NCBI GenBank assembly: GCA_020056155.1 | Contig: JAGVII010000886.1 | Span: forward strand, 1 to 8,884 | Source: Afipia sp. | Lineage (GTDB): Bacteria; Pseudomonadota; Alphaproteobacteria; Rhizobiales; Xanthobacteraceae | Direction of reading: 5' to 3' | Length of the DNA: 8,884 bases | Shown: positions 1 to 7,704 of the stretch, piece by piece | Layout of the letters: each line of letters starts with the position of its first letter | Numbering within the stretch: position 1 is the stretch's first letter | Translations under genes and position numbers: made by a program | The notes under the pieces: generated by a model | Databases searched by the model: none | The model's input: only the letters and a program-made list of their open reading frames with translations | Told to the model about the DNA's origin: nothing

Positions 1-1326
1 ATGCTGCTGGGCCTTCGGCGCTCGCTTCATGCCAAAGCGGTGAAGGTCATCGAGTCGCGTTTCCCCGACCGCCTTGACGAGCATATAGATCGGCTCGCCG
101 ATCACGCGTTCCAGGCTGGGTTATGGGAAAAGGCCGTTCCCTATCAGTTGCGCAGTTGCCGGCGCGCGATCAAACGCGGCGCCAATCAGGATGCCGTTAG
201 CATCTGTGAACGCGGCCTGGAGACCCTGTCGCATCTGCCGGCTTCCGCCGCGAAGATCAAAGCCGAGATCGATTTCCGCCTTGCACTCGTGATTGCACTC
301 GAACCGCTCGGCAAGCATCGCCAGATTGCGGACGTACTGCGGGAAGCAAGCCGTCTGGCCGATCCATTCGGAGATCCGCAGCGCACTGCTGCGGTTAACT
401 GCCAGCTTGCCGTGGCATTGTGGAGGCTTGGCGAACATTCTTCCGCAATGGCAGCAGCCGAAACCGCAAGAAGCATCGCCAATCAGATCCGCGATTCATC
501 GCTCCAGTTCGCGTCGCTCCTCATTGTCGGCATTGTTCATCACGAAACGGGAGCTTTCGCAGCATCTGTTGATATCCACGAACGATGTATTTCGCTCGAA
601 ACACCGGAGCTTGACCAGAAACGTGCCGGGTGGGCCGCCTATCCCAGCGTCCTCTTACGTACATTCATGGCGGACTCATTGATTGAACTCGGCGAGCTTG
701 ACCGCGCGCAAACGGTGGCCGAGGACGCCAGCCGTCGCGCCGAGCTACTGGATCACGCCTACTCGCGGGCGAACATCAACCATGTGCTCGGACGGCTGCG
801 GACAGCGCAAGGACGATATGCAGAGGCTCTATCCCTCTTGCGAGAGAGTTGGCAGACCTGCCTGGATCTGGAAATGGTCCAGATGTATCCAATCTTTGCA
901 GCCCGAATGGGCGAAGCGTATCTCGCGGCGGGCGACGTCGAGACCGCCCTCGATATCCTGTCGGTACCTGAACGACTGGATGTTCCACTGGCTGAACATT
1001 CGTTCGGCTGGCGCTATCTTTTCCTTGCTCAAGGCCGGGCTTTGCTCGCGGCCGGCCAACTTGCAGAAGCACGCGCGACAAGTGAACGCGCTCTTGCACT
1101 TGCAGAGCAACGAGTCGAGCCGCCACAGCAAGCATACGCGACGCATTTGCTCGGTGAGATATCGCGCGCGCAAAATTCGCGTGACCTCAACGTAACGGTT
1201 GCATATTTCAAACGCGCACTCAAACTCGCGGAAGAATGCGGTATGCATGCGTTGATGGAGATGTGTTCTCAGGCCCTCGATAATCTCGCAAACCAACACG
1301 GCGAACCCGGTCTCACACGCAGATGA
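1..1326 (+). CDS. TPR-repeat protein, C-terminal part of a probable cyclase/AAA-type regulator (5' partial)
   Basis: The product is soluble, rich in Ala and Leu, and built of helical pairs typical of tetratricopeptide repeats. I see these at about residues 130-163, 170-200, 222-250, 256-290, 298-322, 340-371 and 377-412. Residues 8-80 (LHAKAVKVIESRFPDRLDEH, then ADHAFQAGLWEKAVPY) match the segment that normally links an AAA-type ATPase domain to the TPR tail in adenylate/guanylate cyclase-like or LuxR-type regulators. In that family the segment lies several hundred residues into the protein. The ATG at base 1 is therefore probably an internal Met, and the N-terminal catalytic and ATPase domains lie outside the window. 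TPR arrays mediate protein contacts, so a signalling role is likely but the partner is unknown. The gene ends 33 bases before the convergent peroxidase gene, and nothing ties it to the minus-strand operon. The TPR call is firm; the full-length architecture is inferred. Confidence 0.85.
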   Translation: MLLGLRRSLHAKAVKVIESRFPDRLDEHIDRLADHAFQAGLWEKAVPYQLRSCRRAIKRGANQDAVSICERGLETLSHLPASAAKIKAEIDFRLALVIALEPLGKHRQIADVLREASRLADPFGDPQRTAAVNCQLAVALWRLGEHSSAMAAAETARSIANQIRDSSLQFASLLIVGIVHHETGAFAASVDIHERCISLETPELDQKRAGWAAYPSVLLRTFMADSLIELGELDRAQTVAEDASRRAELLDHAYSRANINHVLGRLRTAQGRYAEALSLLRESWQTCLDLEMVQMYPIFAARMGEAYLAAGDVETALDILSVPERLDVPLAEHSFGWRYLFLAQGRALLAAGQLAEARATSERALALAEQRVEPPQQAYATHLLGEISRAQNSRDLNVTVAYFKRALKLAEECGMHALMEMCSQALDNLANQHGEPGLTRR

Positions 1327-1359
1327 GCGGCTCTCGGATCGGCGAATGTCCGGTTAACG
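1327..1359. other. Convergent intergenic gap
   Basis: These 33 bases separate the stop codons of the plus-strand TPR gene and the minus-strand peroxidase gene. I see no strong GC hairpin followed by a T-run on either strand. Termination must be Rho-dependent, or read through into the antisense of the neighbouring gene. Confidence 0.5.
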
Positions 1360-2829
1360 TCAAACAGGCTGTGGCCGCGCCAATGCGCGTACTGCCTCAA
1401 TTCCGGGCAGAAAAAAATACGCACCTCCGCGAACCCTGACAAACGGGCGCGGCCGGTCAATATAATGGTTGCTTGGACGGCTCTGAATGGCAACGACGTC
1501 GCTCGCGCAACCGAAATGTCCAAATGGGTCCGTTCCGGCATGAAGGCCACCGAAGCGAGTGTTGTTGAGCCACGAATGCTGAATCATTTCGAACTGCCCG
1601 GCGATATCTGCATTGAGAGCAATGAACGAGATCCCGCGCGGCACTTGCGCTACGGCCGGATCGCTTCCTGCCGCATCGAGTCGCTCGCCATATGGCCTGC
1701 CTCTTCTGATGATTCGATGCATCTTTGAAAGACGCAGCGCTGTATCGGCATCCGGTCCGATCGTATCCCGGGGATTTGCGCGGCGAATGTGCGCTCCTAT
1801 CGGGCATACCATGCCGAAGCGATCTTCAAAGTGGTAGAGAAAATCGTTGCGCGAGGACGTGCCAAGGCCACCGGCAGGAACCAAAGGATGTCCTTCGCGC
1901 GTCCGGCCGACGAGTTGGGCCGCGATCTTTTCCCGCGCCGGCTCATCTGCCCGTCTATAGATCCGCTCAGCCGCGTTCGCTACAAAGCTGTTAAAGGCGG
2001 GCACATCCTGCTCAAGCTGGCGAAAAACAAGATACGTACCGTTGCGCCGGATATCTCGCGCTTCTGCACCCTTGCCGTCCTTTGTGCCGGAGATACCTGC
2101 GATACGAGTACGGCGTTCATTCCTGTAACCAAGGATGAACTCACCCGGCTTGACAAGATGAACGCGCTTTTCGTCTGCAGTCAGTTCCTTGTTCTCATCT
2201 GGATCGCCGGTCTTGTTGCGCTTCTTGCTTGTCCTTGGCGATCCATCGATCATCGGCTGGGAAATTCCATCCTTGAAACCAAAATGCTCCTTGCGATCTT
2301 CATAAATACGGCCTTCGAGAACAAGACGCTCGCCATTCTGTCGCAATGCCGGCTCCGCTGCGCCCTCCATAGCTTCGATCTCAGTGTCGACGAGCGCCAT
2401 GAGGGAGGACTTGTTGCCAGCGTAGAGCAGCAGCACGCCGTCGACATTCCCATTTTGATTCCAGCCACCCCAATCCCAGAACTCGGGCGAACTGTCGCCG
2501 AGATCGCCGAGAGCGCTGGTTCGGCGAGAAGGACCCGATGCCGTCGGCTTGGGGGCCATGCCTTCGAGAAACTCCGGAGAGAAACCGTTTAGCATGACGT
2601 CGCTGACATCAATGCGCTTCAGGCCGGACGCCGAGAGCGCCAGATTGATCGCCTGCCTGTCACTGCGCGCAACGGCGCATGTCAAACGCCCGGCCAGCGA
2701 ACCCAGCCATCGCTTTGCCGCACCGACCTCGCCGGGAACGAAATGCCAGAAGAGATAGGCGGAAAACGGAAACTTAGGATATCCGCTTAACACAAGCCTT
2801 TGAACATCTTCCCACTCAACCTTCTCCAT
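1360..2829 (-). CDS. Dyp-type (dye-decolourising) heme peroxidase
   Basis: This is a 489-residue heme peroxidase of the DyP superfamily, which uses hydrogen peroxide or organic peroxides to oxidise dyes, phenols and other substrates. The family hallmark GxxDG is present as GFKDG at residues 184-188, with catalytic Asp187, followed by ISQP. The heme-ligand segment CPIGAHIRRANPRD lies at 342-355, with His347 the expected proximal ligand. RRGRPYG at 375-381 carries the expected distal Arg. NGTYLVFRQLEQDV (263-276) is also typical. The length and the long insert after the DG motif (about 193-230) fit the larger class C/D enzymes rather than the short A/B types. There is no twin-Arg or Sec signal at the N-terminus, so the enzyme should be cytoplasmic, unlike EfeB. 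The ATG follows a GGTGAAG ribosome-site-like stretch and lies 16 bases after the stop of the membrane-protein gene. It is the last gene of the P450-membrane-DyP unit. The natural substrate is unknown. Confidence 0.95.
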   Translation of the reverse strand: MEKVEWEDVQRLVLSGYPKFPFSAYLFWHFVPGEVGAAKRWLGSLAGRLTCAVARSDRQAINLALSASGLKRIDVSDVMLNGFSPEFLEGMAPKPTASGPSRRTSALGDLGDSSPEFWDWGGWNQNGNVDGVLLLYAGNKSSLMALVDTEIEAMEGAAEPALRQNGERLVLEGRIYEDRKEHFGFKDGISQPMIDGSPRTSKKRNKTGDPDENKELTADEKRVHLVKPGEFILGYRNERRTRIAGISGTKDGKGAEARDIRRNGTYLVFRQLEQDVPAFNSFVANAAERIYRRADEPAREKIAAQLVGRTREGHPLVPAGGLGTSSRNDFLYHFEDRFGMVCPIGAHIRRANPRDTIGPDADTALRLSKMHRIIRRGRPYGERLDAAGSDPAVAQVPRGISFIALNADIAGQFEMIQHSWLNNTRFGGLHAGTDPFGHFGCASDVVAIQSRPSNHYIDRPRPFVRVRGGAYFFLPGIEAVRALARPQPV

Positions 2830-2845
2830 GGCACTTCACCCACAG

Positions 2846-4900
2846 TCAGAGGCTTCGAAAGATCGCGTCGATTTCACCATAGTTTAATGGCTTGAAAAGG
2901 GATTGTCTCAGCGCAGTATTGGCGTTGATATTAACGACACTCAGCGTCGGATATGCACCATACCAGACAATCGTTTCAACCTGGCTCTGGCGTACGTATG
3001 CCTTGAACGGTTGTTCGGCCTGCGCGCCCCTCCAGAACAGAAATTTTGTTGCAGGGAAGCCGTAACGTTTACCACCCACACTAACGAACGTGTTCGACCA
3101 GATGGCATTCAACCCTTTTACAGCGGCCAGATCGATGAACTCATTGAGATAGCTCTCCCACGCGCCGCCAAAATTATCGAGAAACAGAAGCCGCCGCCCT
3201 CCGTCAATCATAACCCAGCGTGCGGAAAGGATCGTCGGTATCCCGCCGAGTTCCCCGCGATTGAACCAGAATCGGGAAAGCAGGTTGATGACGAAAAGCG
3301 CAAGGCGCAACAGCCAGCGCCGGATGCAGCCGGGCTTCACCGACGTAATGCTCGCCAGATGATTTTGATACCTGTTGATGCCGCCTTCTTCACGCGTGTA
3401 CTTCCTGGCATTCCCCTGAGCGCGTGCAACGAGTTCCGCAGGATCGGAAAAATTCCGTCTGTCCTTTATCTCAAGCCCTCTGATGACCCCGAAGATGATG
3501 AGACCGATCGCGTAAAATGTCAGGATACCGATGAGGCCGTAAGCCACGATTACAAAAACGACAAATACGATGGATCGCGCAATCGATGCGATCTGCTCGC
3601 TAACGGAAAATGGAATGTGGCGGGCAATGAGCAGCGCACCGATGGCCACCGCTATAACCGTCGCGAATCTGACAAGATCAAGCAGCACCCGCCTCACATT
3701 TTCGCGAACGGAATCGTATGGCCGCAGCTCAACAGCAAGCTTCAGAGATGTCGCACAGTAGTTCAGAATCAGGAGGATGACGCCCAGAAGAAGCAGGCGC
3801 CAGGCAATCGAAGCTGCCGCGGCAATCGACGCCAAGAATCCAGACTGCGTTTCTGCAACTTCTGCCGATCGAACCGCAGTCATTCCTGGAATGATTGCCA
3901 GTACAACAGATCCGACAAGGAAAATGATCAGCGTGTATCTGACGATAACTGCGAGCTGCAATGGAAAGCGATTGATGAAAAGCTGGTCGTGAGGGTTCTT
4001 TGTCCAACTGGTGAGGAAGAGTTCGAAGATGCGAACCACCAACCATATGCAACTCAAAGCGATGAGAATATGCAGGATCGCTGGCTCAATCGTGATGTAG
4101 CTGGAGATCCACGGAAACCAGGAAGTGAGAAGGCTGCCGACGCTAGCACCCATCTGGGTTACCTGCTCGGAGGCTCGAACGATATGGCCATGTAGAATAA
4201 TCGGCCCCAAACCGAACGACGCCCCCACAGCGATGCCGGTGCCGCACACTATGACGGATGCTGCAATGACCGCCGCCAGGACGATCAATGAGCGCTGCCG
4301 CACCGCCCACGGAGTGGGTGCCTGCTGTTCTGCCCAGCGATTGTCATTGCTCCCGCGGATTACATGACGCCGCACCGCTTCAAGCAACCTCGCTGATCGC
4401 GCAGGAATAGCTTCGCCTGTCGACCACCTGCTTGAGAGAAACGACACAATGCTGTTACGGACGAGACTTTCGCCTTTTACCTGAGCAACCGAACGCCCCG
4501 GACTCCCACAGAAGAACGTGTTTGCGCCGACGTCGTGGCGCATGAGGTACTCTTTGAAAAGTTGAGGAACGGTTAGCCCAGAGGACGCATAGTCGATACA
4601 ATGCCGATACACCTCATGCATGCCCTCCGGCGCGACATCGAGCAATTCGCCAAGAAAGTCCTCGGTTGAGCCATCGAACGTTGCTTCGAATACAAGGCTT
4701 GGAGCAAATTCGCCGTCCGCATCGAGCACGATGAAGCTGCAAAAATGCAGGCTCGTGATTCTATCAAATCGAAACAACGGCTGGCATTGCAGAAATTCGC
4801 CGGCGGGGCGAGGTTCAGCGGTATCGCGCAAGTATTTCCGGCACGCTTCAACGAGTTGGGGCTCGATCGGCGTAATAATGGTCGTGCAGTTCGGGGTCAC
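2846..4900 (-). CDS. Six-TM membrane protein with duplicated flanking cytoplasmic domains, function unknown
   Basis: This is a 684-residue integral inner-membrane protein with no function I can name. A soluble N-terminal domain (about 50-151) precedes predicted TM helices near 204-228, 271-296, 313-338, 358-382, 407-427 and 439-473. A hydrophobic, possibly membrane-surface helix lies at 528-543 and a soluble C-terminal domain at about 559-668. Basic loops (297-312, 383-406, 474-511) alternate with poorly charged ones, so both ends should be cytoplasmic. The two soluble domains resemble each other. Both carry a Val/Ile-Leu/Ile-Asp strand, then F-x-G-x-x-E-x-x-L and an acidic helix. Residues 115-151 and 632-668 align without gaps with 9 identities in 37. 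From memory, similar proteins occur beside bacterial DyP peroxidases, but I cannot confirm this here. The start is GTG, overlapping the P450 stop as GTGA, with AGGA three bases upstream. The next in-frame Met is residue 94, inside the conserved domain, so GTG is preferred. Confidence 0.88.
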   Translation of the reverse strand: MTPNCTTIITPIEPQLVEACRKYLRDTAEPRPAGEFLQCQPLFRFDRITSLHFCSFIVLDADGEFAPSLVFEATFDGSTEDFLGELLDVAPEGMHEVYRHCIDYASSGLTVPQLFKEYLMRHDVGANTFFCGSPGRSVAQVKGESLVRNSIVSFLSSRWSTGEAIPARSARLLEAVRRHVIRGSNDNRWAEQQAPTPWAVRQRSLIVLAAVIAASVIVCGTGIAVGASFGLGPIILHGHIVRASEQVTQMGASVGSLLTSWFPWISSYITIEPAILHILIALSCIWLVVRIFELFLTSWTKNPHDQLFINRFPLQLAVIVRYTLIIFLVGSVVLAIIPGMTAVRSAEVAETQSGFLASIAAAASIAWRLLLLGVILLILNYCATSLKLAVELRPYDSVRENVRRVLLDLVRFATVIAVAIGALLIARHIPFSVSEQIASIARSIVFVVFVIVAYGLIGILTFYAIGLIIFGVIRGLEIKDRRNFSDPAELVARAQGNARKYTREEGGINRYQNHLASITSVKPGCIRRWLLRLALFVINLLSRFWFNRGELGGIPTILSARWVMIDGGRRLLFLDNFGGAWESYLNEFIDLAAVKGLNAIWSNTFVSVGGKRYGFPATKFLFWRGAQAEQPFKAYVRQSQVETIVWYGAYPTLSVVNINANTALRQSLFKPLNYGEIDAIFRSL
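2897..3226 (-). other. C-terminal half-domain of the membrane protein (repeat copy 2)
   Basis: This covers residues 559-668. It aligns with copy 1 through RWVMIDGG (561-568), LLF (571-573), F-G-G-A-W-E-S-Y-L (577-585), LNAIWSN (597-603) and FKAY (632-635), with the SVVNI segment at 654-658 facing SVAQV of copy 1. It has a strongly aromatic character (WYGAYP at 646-651) that copy 1 has only in part. Confidence 0.6.
4448..4753 (-). other. N-terminal half-domain of the membrane protein (repeat copy 1)
   Basis: This covers residues 50-151. Key features are LHFCSFIVLDADG (51-63), F-D-G-S-x-E-D-F-L (75-83), the Cys-containing EVYRHCIDY (96-104) and FKEY (115-118), followed by PGRSV (134-138). The pattern strand-loop-strand-helix, repeated once, suggests a ferredoxin-like alpha/beta fold. 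The fold assignment is inference. Confidence 0.6.
4897..4900 (-). promoter_or_regulatory. GTGA stop/start overlap coupling P450 and membrane protein
   Basis: The P450 TGA stop (4899-4897) overlaps the GTG start (4900-4898) of the next gene by three bases, within the four-base GTGA. A TCCT on the plus strand at 4904-4907 gives AGGA in the mRNA, only three bases before GTG. This is a typical translational-coupling arrangement and implies that the two proteins are made together in similar amounts. Confidence 0.8.
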
Positions 4901-6339
4901 CGTTCCTGCGCCCCCATGGCCCGTTTGTTGAATGTGAGAACAAATGAACAGGGTGCGGGCCCTTCATATCGAACGCGGCCGCCGTTGCCGGATGCACGTG
5001 CAAGATCGGGAAGGCGGAGCAATGCCCGTACCATCTCCATGACGGCGTTCCTGGCGACGTATTCCCCAAAGCAACGGCGCGCTCCATCGCCGAAGTGGAT
5101 ATAACTCTCGATCGGGCGTTTCGGATCGAAACGAGACGGCTGCGGAAAAACGTCCGGGTCGAACATCGCGGCCAATGGACCGGCCAGAATGCGCGCCCCG
5201 GACGGCACCACACGCGCGCGTTTCGTTCCGTTAGCAATAACAGCCTCCCGCGGAGCATCGCGCACCAGCAAGGGAAGCATGGGCCGAAACCGTAGCGCCT
5301 CGTAGACGTACTGTGCCAGCGCATCGTGCGACTGCTTCACCCGCTGCGCGGCAGACTTCCGGTCCCCCTCGGATGCGGTGTTTCCTATGCTTTGCTCGTA
5401 AGCTTCCGCGCGATCGAGTGCAACGGCAAGCTTCTGCGCTTCTCGCAAGGCTTCGGGATGCGCCAGGAGTTGATCAACCGTATGTGCGGTCCCGCGAACA
5501 ACCGTCGCCAAGCCGGTTGCGACCAGGCCGGTCAGGTACCGTCTGACCCAGTCTTCATCGAACCAACTCGGCTTGGCGCGGGCACCAAGCAACGCAGCCA
5601 ACCGCGTCAGAAGATTGTCTGGCCGATTACCTTGATGCGAAACGATGGTTGATTTCGCCACTGCGATTTCTTCCAGCAGCAGTTGCGTCAGTTCGATCAT
5701 ATCGTCGCGCGAATCGATCCACGGTTGTGAACCGGCCGGTGGATTGACCATGATAATGCCGGCAAGATTGCGCGTCGCGCGCGCCATGCGCCGTTTATCA
5801 CCCTGTAACGGAGGAACGCCGAAATAGTCGGCGGCGATGCGGACGACAACCGGCTCCGCCAGGTCCGCCACCATGTCGATCCTGCCATCAGCCGCAGCTA
5901 TCCGCTCGTTACATTCTTCGGCAACGATCTTCTTGATTGTCTGCGGATCAACGTCACGCTTGACGACACTCTGAAGAAGCTCTCGTTCGCGTTGGTGTTG
6001 CTCGCTCCAATCTACCGTCATCAGGAATGGCCCCCACGGCATTCCCGGTTCGATCACTTCACCGAGAGTAAAGTCGTCAAAACGTACAAGGACTTCCCGA
6101 ACATCCCTCATCTTGGTGAGGATCACGAGTTTGCCAAAGATCGAGATGGGACGCACACGGCGAAGCACCGCGAAGACGATCTTGAGCAACCAAAGGTGTG
6201 AGAAGATATAGGAACTAAAGTGGTAGCCGGCCATCTTCCGGGCCAGTGACATCGTTTCGGCAAGCCGTGTCAGCGAACCACCGTCAGTTGCCCGCCAACG
6301 CGGACTTTCGACCGTCGATTCAGGAACGTCCGTACCCAT
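4897..6339 (-). CDS. Cytochrome P450 with atypical I-helix
   Basis: This is a 480-residue heme-thiolate protein counted from the ATG at 6339. The heme loop FGDGARRCFG (416-425) fits FxxGxRxCxG, with Cys423 as the axial ligand. The K-helix ExxR is EALR (347-350) and the C-helix has HxxxR (115-119). AAMFDPDVFPQPSRFDP (390-406) fits the meander/PERF region. The I-helix reads TGLAT at 275-279, where most monooxygenases have (A/G)Gx(D/E)T: the threonine is kept but the acidic residue is Ala278. About 67 residues separate this Thr from ExxR, more than in compact bacterial P450s such as P450cam. A hydrophobic stretch near 45-60 may be membrane-associated but is not a clear anchor. No ferredoxin or reductase gene is nearby. 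Together these raise the possibility of peroxide-driven or isomerase-type chemistry rather than classical O2 activation. An in-frame TTG at 6354 would add five residues. ATG is preferred because GGGA lies seven bases upstream of it. Confidence 0.94.
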   Translation of the reverse strand: MGTDVPESTVESPRWRATDGGSLTRLAETMSLARKMAGYHFSSYIFSHLWLLKIVFAVLRRVRPISIFGKLVILTKMRDVREVLVRFDDFTLGEVIEPGMPWGPFLMTVDWSEQHQRERELLQSVVKRDVDPQTIKKIVAEECNERIAAADGRIDMVADLAEPVVVRIAADYFGVPPLQGDKRRMARATRNLAGIIMVNPPAGSQPWIDSRDDMIELTQLLLEEIAVAKSTIVSHQGNRPDNLLTRLAALLGARAKPSWFDEDWVRRYLTGLVATGLATVVRGTAHTVDQLLAHPEALREAQKLAVALDRAEAYEQSIGNTASEGDRKSAAQRVKQSHDALAQYVYEALRFRPMLPLLVRDAPREAVIANGTKRARVVPSGARILAGPLAAMFDPDVFPQPSRFDPKRPIESYIHFGDGARRCFGEYVARNAVMEMVRALLRLPDLARASGNGGRVRYEGPAPCSFVLTFNKRAMGAQER

Positions 6340-6462
6340 GACGACATCCCGCAATTATCTTTGGCGGTCTGCGCTTAAAAAAATCGGATCGGCAATCAAT
6401 TGGTCCGCGCAGCAGGCTGCAGAATACCATCTTCGGAACCGAGCAGCAACGGCGGGATTTTC
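6340..6462. other. 123-base gap between permease and P450 genes
   Basis: This is the only intergenic space large enough for a promoter inside the minus-strand gene run. It contains seven consecutive A's (6377-6383, a T-run in the transcript), a small CAATCAATTG dyad at about 6393-6402, and a GATAAT on the minus strand at 6359-6354. None of these makes a convincing promoter, terminator or iron-regulator box. Whether the P450 unit has its own promoter or is read through from the siderophore genes stays open. Confidence 0.5.
6347..6350 (-). promoter_or_regulatory. Ribosome binding site deciding the P450 start
   Basis: GGGA on the minus strand ends seven bases before the ATG at 6339. The alternative TTG at 6354 lies upstream of this site and has no purine-rich site of its own at a suitable distance. 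I therefore chose ATG. Confidence 0.5.
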
Positions 6463-7704
6463 TTACCGATCGAGGCGGACTTCCAGCCGCTTCCGGTTCA
6501 GTATCTCGATCGTTGCGACAACAGCGACAAAGGAAAGCAGCGTCGCCAGACCGAATAACGCGCCATATCCGAGAACGTCGGCAATTTTTCCTGAAATCAT
6601 CGATCCGGCAAAATAAACGATAAGCTGGGCGCAGGCGAGAATCGTAAAATCGGTGCCGGGCTGCTCTTTCGACGCCGATGCCATAAACAGGCTATAGAGC
6701 GCGACGATCTCCATGTAGCGGATCAGCGTCTGGAAACCAGCGGCTCCGAAAATCGGCACAATCCCGGTGATGAAGCCCAATGCATGGGCGGCAAACAGCG
6801 CAAAACAGATCGTTCTCAGAAAACCGAGAAGTCCAAGCGTCCAGCCAGTGCCAAACCGCTGCAGCAAAACCGCAGCGATGGCCGCGCCTGCCAGCCCCGC
6901 CGTCGTCGCAGCAATCCCGGACAGATACCCGATCTGGGTGAGCGGTACCCCCGCATCCACGAGGTAAGACCCCTCCATGGCCTTCACCAGGCCCTCGCTC
7001 ATCCGATAGATCAGCGCGACCCACAGCACATCGCGGACCTCTCGCCGGCGAAAGAAGGCTTTCAAAGACGGGCGATCAACCGCCTGCCCCGCAGGTGCTG
7101 GATCCTTTTCCCGCATGGCGAACGCCGCAGCGAGCGGGATGAAGCAAAATGCTGCGATGGTCAGGAGCATCCCGGTCCAGCCGATGCTGGAATAAAGGAC
7201 GAGTCCCAGCGTCCCTCCAATGACCACGCCGAATGCGACAGAACCACCCTGAATGGCATTGCCGATCGCGCGGTCCTCCGGCGCGAGGTGTTTTGCTGCG
7301 TAGCCGTCGGTCGCGATATCTTGCGTCGAGATCAGCAGCGCGCCGAGCATGCCCACACATATGATGGCCGAGACATTGGTCGGGCCGAACGGGATCAGGC
7401 ACAGAATGCTGATAATGACGCCCGCCTGCGTGACGATTACCCACCCGGCTCGATGCGCGCGCGCGAACGGCCGAACGCGATCGACGTATGGCGCCCAGAA
7501 AAACTTCAGCAACAGCGGTAAAAACCAAAGACTGAGATAGGCGATCGCGGTTCGCGAGACACCCGCCTCGCGCATGATCGGAGGTAACGCAGCCGCGAAC
7601 AGATACGAGGGAATCGCCTGCGCGAGATACAGGCCCGCAAGAACGGTAAACAGCCGCATCCTGCCGTGGGTCGTGGGCCTTTCAGTCGCAGCGGTATCCG
7701 ACAT
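6463..7704 (-). CDS. MFS permease of the AmpG-like RhtX/FptX siderophore-transporter type
   Basis: This 413-residue major-facilitator protein has about 12 hydrophobic helices and is predicted to carry a ferric siderophore from periplasm to cytoplasm as a single-unit permease. Family-typical stretches include YLAQAIPSYLFAAALPPIMR (26-45), LKFFWAPYVDR in the loop after TM2 (66-76), TQDIATDGYA in TM4 (126-135) and PEDRAIGNAIQGG (141-153). This pattern belongs to the AmpG-related branch. Members in siderophore loci (RhtX of Sinorhizobium, FptX of Pseudomonas) pair with a TonB-dependent receptor, as here two genes upstream. AmpG itself imports muropeptides; the short N-terminus and the receptor neighbour argue against that role. 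The ATG at 7704 shares its first base with the TGA of the preceding gene (TGATG). A TTG six codons upstream is rejected. The siderophore itself cannot be named, and no biosynthesis genes are visible. Confidence 0.9.
   Translation of the reverse strand: MSDTAATERPTTHGRMRLFTVLAGLYLAQAIPSYLFAAALPPIMREAGVSRTAIAYLSLWFLPLLLKFFWAPYVDRVRPFARAHRAGWVIVTQAGVIISILCLIPFGPTNVSAIICVGMLGALLISTQDIATDGYAAKHLAPEDRAIGNAIQGGSVAFGVVIGGTLGLVLYSSIGWTGMLLTIAAFCFIPLAAAFAMREKDPAPAGQAVDRPSLKAFFRRREVRDVLWVALIYRMSEGLVKAMEGSYLVDAGVPLTQIGYLSGIAATTAGLAGAAIAAVLLQRFGTGWTLGLLGFLRTICFALFAAHALGFITGIVPIFGAAGFQTLIRYMEIVALYSLFMASASKEQPGTDFTILACAQLIVYFAGSMISGKIADVLGYGALFGLATLLSFVAVVATIEILNRKRLEVRLDR

Noticed and set aside
1789..2592. 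A 267-codon plus-strand open frame opposite the peroxidase gene.
   Set aside because: It lies wholly within the DyP gene, whose catalytic motifs are all on the minus strand, and the plus-strand translation shows no family pattern.
1360..2829. Identification of the peroxidase as EfeB, given the iron-uptake neighbours.
   Set aside because: There is no Tat signal, no EfeU or EfeO gene beside it, and the length and motif spacing fit the larger DyP classes.
2903..4195. A 430-codon plus-strand open frame opposite the membrane-protein gene.
   Set aside because: Its translation is a charged, patternless sequence without domain or TM features, while the minus strand encodes six coherent TM helices and two related domains. 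It is a shadow of high-GC coding DNA.
6354..6383. Possible promoter for the P450 gene: GATAAT on the minus strand (6359-6354) with a T-rich stretch 17 bases upstream.
   Set aside because: The -35 match to TTGACA is poor, and a start point about seven bases downstream of GATAAT would cut into the GGGA ribosome site and leave almost no leader.
6377..6407. Terminator-like element after the permease gene: CGGA/TCCG arms followed by seven T's on the minus strand.
   Set aside because: The stem is only four base pairs around a loop of about 15 bases, too weak to call an intrinsic terminator.
6784..7521. A 245-codon plus-strand open frame opposite the MFS gene.
   Set aside because: It is a very Arg/Gln/Asp-rich product without structure, antisense to clear MFS helices.
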